From NCBI GenBank assembly GCA_015847255.1, contig JADLZK010009314.1, positions 310,001 to 374,000 on the forward strand: a stretch of 64,000 nucleotides of DNA, written 5' to 3'. A program made the translations under genes and the position numbers. This document shows positions 57,466 through 64,000 of this stretch, piece after piece. Each line of letters opens with the position of its first letter. The first letter of the stretch is position 1. The stretch comes from Hyparrhenia diplandra (taxonomy: Eukaryota > Streptophyta > Magnoliopsida > Poales > Poaceae). The notes under the pieces are model-generated. The model saw only the letters and a program-made list of their open reading frames with translations, was not told the DNA's origin and did no database searches.

Positions 57466-59461
57466 TAAAACCCAATGACATTAATATTAGCAAAAAAAAA
57501 TTATACCGAGTGGTCAGTAAGGGTTATTTCAAAGACTCATTTGTTCAAACTAATATGAGGCAGTAAAATTAAAATAGAAAATACTACATTTTTAAAAATA
57601 ATCAATAGAAAATACTACCTAGTGGTGAATAATGGCATATCATGACTTATTTGTTGGCCACAGAGTTAGATTGCATTCCATACTCTAATCACTCTTGCTT
57701 TAATTTATTATGATAATTTTCACGGTGTGATCCCACTTAAAGTTTTCCTTTAAAATTAGTATGTCATAGAGAACAAATTGAATTTTAATATGGGTTCTAG
57801 CAAGATGACTGAACATAGTACATCATATGAGAAAAATAAAATTTTAATTATGAGATCTAGCAAGATGGCCATACATTTAATGTCCACTACGATGTCCAAG
57901 ACGCCGGCCATCCTACCATCGTGGATTAAGTAGATTACGGCAGCGTTGACGAACACCCACTCACTCTTGTCCTTTCATCCCCAAGATGCTGGACAGACCC
58001 AGGTAAAGGCCAAATATGGGTGGACGGTGCATGGCCGGGCACTGCTTCCTCCACCTGTACGTTCACGTGCTTGATGGAATTTTTCACCTTGTTTGGTAGT
58101 TGATAGGTTCTTCTCGGTTTTCTAAGATTTTAGGGTATTTTTGTTGGAGGCCGTGCAATTGGGTGAAATTACCTTCAACGATGCCTTTCTAGTTGCCCCG
58201 TCATCGGCTAAAAAGCCTTGCGTTGAAGAGTAGTAGAAGCTTACTTCATACCTCAAGGATATAAAACACTCAAAGCTGCCGAGCAACCAAAGGTTTTGCA
58301 ACTTGGACAACAAAATAAGATTCATGGATGCATTACCTTGATGACTCGGATGATGTACACTCATTACGAATCAAGCATTCCTATGTCCAAGCTCTAATCC
58401 TCCTATTTTACGTCATGTTTGCATCAACTTCTGCCTGAAATAGGAAAAATAAGCATAAGATAGTAACATACTATGTTATCTATAAAAATACTAATTTACA
58501 AATAGAGGAAGGACACAATAAAAAGTTGTCATGATTGATCTTGATGGGTTTTATAAATCAAAACCAAGCTCTTGATCGATTTTTGCTATTACCCATTGGT
58601 GTGTCTTGCCTATCCTTGAGGTCGATGCGATGCATAGTGATGAACCTTTAGATCAAGCATCTAAATTACCCATTAGTGTGTCTTGCCCATTGGCTGAATC
58701 CCATTAGTGTGTCTTGCCCATTGGCTGAATGGAATGCCTTTGGCAAACAAATAATCGAAGTTGTCTTTGATGAGATTGAAGATATTCATTTGTGCGAGCC
58801 CAACCGATGGAAATTGATTCTTCCGGGCCTTCCAGGATGCCACCATGCAAAGATTTATGCACATGTATTCAAGAGTTTTCTCCGGTACAATACGATTGCA
58901 GAGATTGCCATTGCCTATGAGATTTCATCTGCCTAGTTTAAGAGGTCACGATGTGTGGCCTCCATGGGCAGAGATACTAATCGACTGCTTCTAGCACATG
59001 ACACATGCATGCAAGTTAGTGCTGGGTGCCCTCCGATCCTGTCTGTCTCTCAACATGTGCAAGGCAAGCACCAGTAGGAGATCACTAAGGCATTCGCAAG
59101 TTTTTCATGCACACACCTAGCCACGCACCGACAATTTTGCTTGCACCAACAACATCCATCTTGCCAGCAACCACGGGTTGAAGAAGAACTTTTCTGTAAC
59201 CAAAATTAAAAGAGGAAGTCAGTAAGGCAGGTTAATGTCAAATACCCATACAGTGATTTGTACTAAGTGTATATGTTTGTTGGATGTTTAGTACTTGAAA
59301 CAAAATTAAAGGCGGAGGTCCAGATATACAGCATCCGAGAATGGTTTAGTTACTAACTTTAGTACGTATAGACGGAATCTAAGCCTCTATGGAATGCAAG
59401 CCGAAAAGGAAACTGATTCAGTACAAACTCCTATGTGTCTCTTCTAATTGTGTTCAACCAT
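57466..59461. other. Intergenic DNA, no gene recognised
   Basis: Short frames on both strands show no family resemblance. A 31-bp unit (TTAGTGTGTCTTGCCCATTG inside) is doubled at about 58,669-58,729. A frame at 58,676-58,936 (86 codons) spans it but has no recognisable domain. Confidence 0.4.
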
Positions 59462-59590
59462 CACTACCGCACAACGGGTATCTACCGAGCGCCAAACATT
59501 GTACCGAGCGCCCAATGGACAGCGCTCGGTAAAGGCTCTCTCTACCAAAGGACATTGTACCGAGCGCCCAACGGGCATTAGATGGAGTAC
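59462..59590. mobile_element. Solo terminus of a CACTA-type element
   Basis: CACTACCGCACAACGGG is followed by four ACCGAGCGCC words, the subterminal repeat style of grass CACTA elements (compare the CTTTGCCGAGTG family at 2.35 kb). No matching second terminus was found nearby, so the element is broken or its other end is diverged. Confidence 0.55.
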
Positions 59591-59819
59591 AATCCGAAAG
59601 AGTAATTAAAGCACCATGAAAAGCAATCAGCATAGGTAGTGTTCTCAGCATGGGATGCAATGTCTAAACCGAAGATCACCTGCTACATATATGCAGTGCC
59701 GACGACTACAGGTCCTTCATACTCCACGTCACCGCTTGACGGCATCATCTCGTCGACCCTAAGCCCTTCGTAACCATTGGTGTGCGACAGACTCGACAGT
59801 CGACGCTGCATGACAACAC

Positions 59820-59945
59820 GTCGGGTTGGGGCTTCAACAGTGAGGAAAGACCATGCGCGCTGCGGTTGTAGCTAGCGGATCGGGCTGGGGCTTCAGCGGC
59901 GAGGAAGGCCATGCGCGCAGGCCATGCGCGCCGTGCGGCGGTAGC
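59820..59945. repeat. Tandem duplication of about 60-70 bp, GC-rich
   Basis: GGGTTGGGGCTTCAACAGTG and GGGCTGGGGCTTCAGCGGCG start two copies about 60 bp apart; both continue with GAGGAA, CCATGCGCGC and GTAGCTAG. A further GGCCATGCGCGC is doubled within the second. Confidence 0.7.
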
Positions 59946-60638
59946 TAGGAAGGATCGGGGCTGTAGGGTAGGCACGGAAGGATTGTCAATGACGCAAACC
60001 CATGTTGGTGCCGCTGGAAATTTTTTTTTTTTTTTTTTTGGGAGCGTCGGTGTCATAGTTTAGATTAGATGGCTTCCCTTTACGGGAAAACACGTAACAC
60101 TTCAGGATCGAAATGATTGCCGTACAAAAGTATTTCTCTTTTTTTTAAAAAAAGCTTTATTTAATATAATGGCAGAGGTGGGTAATTATGTACAAAGTTA
60201 AATAGATCTAATGGTTGATAACGTCTAAGTCTTTTTTGATTGATGGCTGGATGTTTTCGATTAATGTGAGATTTTTCTAGCATTTATCTTTTTTTTTTCT
60301 AGAGGGTTTGGTGAGAATTAGCGTAGAGCCTCCGTTGGAGCCTCCAATTAGTAATAGTAAGATAAGATGATATGCACTCTCGTGCAATATATTCTAGAAA
60401 AAAATGGCCAGATGTGTTTAATTTTTATGAGTCTCCCACCTAGTACATCCGATTGGGATGGGAATGGGATCCCATTGTCGCAGATTTTGGAGGTTTTTTT
60501 TTATATTAAGTTTAATTTTGAAGGATAGTTTACAGGGTTCGGTAAAATTCGCCCATCTCGGTTGGGCCTGAGAAAAAAAAATGGATATTCAGTCCGATTC
60601 GAATTATTTATTCAGCCCAAGGTCCATAACAGTCTGCA
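59946..60638. other. Intergenic DNA, nothing firmly recognised
   Basis: A T run of 19 lies at about 60,019-60,037 and may be the complement of an A tail of a small minus-strand retroposon. The rest is AT-rich. TGCACTCTCGTGCA at about 60,373-60,386 is a short palindrome similar in style to the one at 55,751. Confidence 0.35.
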
Positions 60639-60925
60639 TGAAATCATTGATGCTTCCTCGCTTTCGCCTTCCATGTGGTGGATGAATTACTGAGCCGATA
60701 AATGCAAGCCTCCGGTACGATTGTCACTAGCTAGTACTGTACTCTCGTAGACAATCGCCGAGTCACGGTCACGACCACCATCCTCGGAGGAAACAAGAGC
60801 AGCTAGGTAGTACCTGTGCCAACTGCCAACGCTCACAGTACGTTTCATTCAAGCGATCAAATCATTGATGCTTCCTCGCCTCTTCCATGTGATGGATGAA
60901 TCACCATCACAATATTGAGCCAAGC
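60639..60925. repeat. Direct repeat upstream of NLR-C
   Basis: Two copies about 220 bp apart contain AAATCATTGATGCTTCCTCG, CTTCCATGTG, GTGGATGAAT or GATGGATGAAT, then TGAGCCAA or TGAGCCGA. They lie 0.3-0.55 kb before the NLR-C start and could carry promoter elements. Confidence 0.7.
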
Positions 60926-61203
60926 ATGTGGAGGATAGTAAAGGAGACGTACTACTGGAGTAGGTTGCTGTTGGCGTCGAAATTAAATGCAAGCCAGTTC
61001 AACAAGAAGCAAGGCCTCTTGCATCGAGCACAACGATGACACGAGACCACTAGCGATATATCTCCATGCTCCAGCTTTGAGCTATATATGGAGCACTAGC
61101 CGAGCGCAGCCACCTCCAGTGCCACTTGAAATCCTTCTTCCTTCACCTTTAAGCCTTCAACCACACCCCTGTAACTTTGGCTCCTTTTTGCCAAAGAAGA
61201 TCA

Positions 61204-64000
61204 ATGGAGTTCATGTTTGGGGCACTGCCAAGCCTCCTCCCAAGCTCGGTGAGCTGCTTGCCGGCGAGTACAACCTGCAAAAGGAGGTGAAAGGAGGGAT
61301 CATTTTCCTCCAAGCTGAGCTTGAGAGCATGAAGGCTGCCCTTGAGGATATCTCCAAGACTCCACCTGACCAGCTTCCAAGTGGGGATAAGATTTGGGCC
61401 AAGAATGTGAGAGAGTTGTCCTATGACATAGAGGACAACATCGACAGATTCATTGTGCAAGTCAAGGACCATGAGCCGGCAAAAAAGCATGGCTTCCAGA
61501 AGCTCATTGACAAGATCCTTGGGTCCTTGATGCAGCCCAAGATTCGCCGCAACATTGCTGTTGACATAAGAGACATTAGAAGTCGTGTGGAAGAGGTGCA
61601 CAACCGGCGTGACAAGTACAAGGTCAACCACATTGTTGATAAGCCTGTCAAAAGTTGATCCCCTTGCATTGGTTGCAATGGTTCGCTACAAGAATCCAAC
61701 GGAGCTAGTTGGCATTGAGGAGTCAAGGGATGAGGTAATCAAGATTCTGCAAGAAGACAATGATGAAGCGACCAAGGAGAAAAAAGAAGATAGTTTCCAT
61801 TGTGGGCTTTGGAGGTCTAGGAAAGACAACTCTTGCTAATGCTGTGTATGAAAAGCTTAAATCACAGTTTGATTGCTCAGCTTTTGTATCAGTGTCTCAA
61901 ACTCCTGATATGGATAAGCTATTCAAGAACATGTTCTATCAACTAGCTAAGAAGAATACTGATAGTATTGATGTCATTGGCGAGCTAAGAGGATTTCTTG
62001 TGGAGAAAAGGTATGGATATATCAAAAAATTGTCATTAATTTATTTTTTGGAGTTTTTTTGTTTTGGAAGTTCGAAAAAATATGATATTATATCTGGCTC
62101 ACTTTAGTGCCACTCAAGTTTATCTCTTATCTTTTATATGTCATACTGTCTCTTTTAAGTCGCTTTTGCTTCCATGTGAGAACCCATTATTGCCAACTTG
62201 TCTAGTCTTCGGTTCAGTACTCTAGAGCTCTATTCTATGTGTCCATGTAATGATCTTCGACAAGCAAAGATCCTTCTATGGAAATGCAGAATTGAGACTA
62301 TTACGTGAAGCGGATGAAGCATTTTCCAAAGACTAATTCATTAGCTCAGTGTAAGCAAAACAGGAAGCTTTGTTTTAGTGTGGCTTGGCTTTTTTCCCAC
62401 TTAGAACCAACAGTAGATGTACAACGCACATGGACATAGCTTCAAAATTTGTATAAAAGAAAATAGGATTGCAGAATTTCAGAAATAAGAATTTATGGAT
62501 TATCCCAATATGTGTTAAATTCTTTTGGGAACTAATATAATTGATCTTGATCCTTACGTAAGCCCTCGTATGTTTTTCTATCTAAATGGACAAGACACGG
62601 AAAATTCGTTGCATTACCCGGAAAAGCCCTCGTACGTTGCTAGCTAGCGTGTCGAGAACGGTTATTTTTTTCTTCGCATTGCTCACATGATCAATGTGGT
62701 GGACCATCGGAAGGGCCCCCTTGATGCTTTTATATTCTTCACCCTACGGATGATTATGGTACCCATTAATGAACCTTTGATCACTCGTTTATATAACATG
62801 CACAGCGCATATAAGAAAGATTGCAACTTTCTTTCTCAATTTTCTTTCTCAATTCGCTTAGTGACATACATGACAGTACACATGGCTTTTGTTGTTCAAT
62901 ATGTGCAGGTACTTCGTTATTATTGATGACATATGGGAAATCTCAGACTGGGAAATGATAAGGTGTTCTCTGCCCAATGGCAGTGCTAAATACAGTATCA
63001 TCACAACTACTCGTAAGTTCAAGGTTGCTGAAGAAATTGGCCATCCTTACGAGATGAAGCCCCTTTCTCTTGAGAACTCTAGGGTATTAATGTATGGAAG
63101 AATATTTGGCAAAGAAGACAAAGACAATTGTCCTAATGAACAACTAGAAGAAGTATCAAATAGAATACTTAAGAAATGTGGTGGTGTTCCTTTGGCTATT
63201 ATCACGATAGCTAGTTTCTTTGGCTAGTAAAGGAAGAAACAAATTGGATTGGTATGATGTGTGCAACTCTATTGGCTTTGGACTTGAGAAGGATAATACC
63301 ATAGAGAACATGAGAAGGGTTTTGTTACTCAACTATTATGATATGCCGCCACATCTAAGGACTTGCTTGTTATATCTAAGTATGTTTTAAGATTATGATA
63401 TTAGAAAAAGACCGTTTGATATGGTTGTGGATAGCTGAAGGTTTTATCCAACATGACAATCAAGAGAAGAGCTTATTTGAACAAGGGGAGAATTTCTTCA
63501 ATGAGCTCGTAAATAGAAGCATGATCCAACCCACATCCATGTATGATGAATATAGTGACAAGGTAGTAGAATCTTGTCGTGTGCATGATATGGTGCTTGA
63601 TCTTATCATTTCCTTGTCAAGTGAAGAAAATTTGGTTACTATACGAGAACAATATAGTTCACTCATCTACATCAAAAAAGGTTCGGAGGCTATCTCTTCA
63701 AACCGCAAGGCCGGGTGACGGTACATCCGAGGTTACATTGAGCAAAGAGCATCATGTGAGGTCGGTTATTATCTTTCGATCCGCTATTGGTGACCCCATA
63801 CCAACGATACTTGAGAACTTTTGCATTTTGCGTGTCTTGGATTTAGAAGGGTACTATTTTTCACAAGGCTGCCTTAAGTATCTTGGTAATTTACTTCATT
63901 TGAGGTACATATGTCTAAGAGATACAGATATTGATCACCTCCCCGAAGAAATAGGAAACCTACAATTTCTACAAATGTTAGATGTGAGTTCAACCCGAAT
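61204..64000 (+). pseudogene. NLR-C: CC-NB-ARC-LRR resistance gene, multiply frameshifted, cut by window end
   Basis: This is a close paralogue of NLR-B. The start ATGGAGTTCATG at 61,204 matches NLR-B, but one base is missing near 61,235, so the CC domain is read from an upstream frame (LGELLAGEYNLQKEVKGG; SYDIEDNIDRF). One A is extra at 61,650-61,653 and another in the A run at 61,780-61,785, next to the P-loop GFGGLGKTT. The intron is 62,011-62,908 (GTATGG...GCAG). Exon 2 shows YFVIIDDIW, ITTTRKF and GLPL (CGGVPLAI), then an extra T near 63,214-63,222, a 4-5 base deletion near 63,385, and a shift near 63,660. CRVHDMVLDLI and an LRR start (LHLRYICLRDTDIDHLPEE) follow to the window edge. At least six breaks suggest a real pseudogene, although several lie in A or T runs. 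Confidence 0.88.

Noticed and set aside
58676..58936. 86-codon frame
   Set aside because: It runs across a 31-bp tandem duplication and has no recognisable domain or conserved context.

Overview
The window is nuclear DNA from a grass, probably a panicoid. The evidence is a cluster of CC-NB-ARC-LRR disease-resistance genes of the monocot type, CACTA elements whose ends carry many TTTGCCGAGTG motifs, L1-type LINEs with C-terminal zf-RVT domains, and a Ty3/gypsy element. There are no bacterial-style operons. The coding content is sparse and mostly decayed; transposons and local duplications make up most of the sequence.

Layout. (1) 1-2.1 kb: no convincing gene, a GC-rich island and a long (TA)n run. 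(2) 2.1-13.7 kb, block A: NLR-A, missing its 5' half and split by a 1.78-kb CACTA element in the NB-ARC exon. A 5'-truncated LINE with an 18-bp target-site duplication lies just 3' of it, then a large degenerate LINE (about 7.55-13.17 kb) and a tail fragment of a DUF716/TMEM45-like gene. (3) 14.4-20.7 kb, block B: NLR-B, nearly complete with two single-base frameshifts, and the two-exon DUF716/TMEM45-like gene on the opposite strand. (4) 20.7-31.5 kb: no recognised protein gene, but a 160-bp-arm hairpin, a pyrimidine tract, GC-rich islands, duplicated CCAAT-rich segments around a TATA/CT-rich promoter-like stretch, and a triplicated unit of about 170 bp. (5) 31.6-35.35 kb: a Tourist-like MITE and a third LINE. 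(6) 37.1-40.6 kb, block C: only the downstream flank of the NLR unit, with no NLR in front, carrying a clean small LTR element (130-bp LTRs, 5-bp TSD). (7) 41.2-42.3 kb: a CACTA-like element and a LINE tail. (8) 42.3-55.4 kb: a tandem array of a unit of about 510 bp with higher-order order, invaded by a gypsy element (42,463-49,765, TSD ATTGG), whose right LTR holds a 1.55-kb solo LTR (TSD GTAAC). (9) 55.4-61 kb: AT-rich DNA with a MITE-like element and a CACTA terminus. (10) 61.2-64 kb, block D: NLR-C, broken by at least five frameshifts and running off the end.

How it fits together. All three NLR copies lie on the + strand, and the two with a 5' half share the same exon/intron structure (CC plus P-loop exon, intron of 790-900 bp, then Walker B to LRR exon); NLR-A keeps the same exon-2 acceptor. 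Blocks A and B also share the DUF716/TMEM45-like gene or its tail. I read this as tandem duplication of a unit [NLR, 3' flank, DUF716/TMEM45], followed by transposon insertion and frameshift decay. No NLR reads through intact as given, and several frameshifts lie in A or T runs, so sequencing or assembly error must be excluded before calling them all pseudogenes. I found no clearly new protein system. The most unusual structures are the higher-order tandem array with its nested insertions, the tRNA-like module shared by two CACTA elements, and the triplicated unit at 25.2-25.8 kb.
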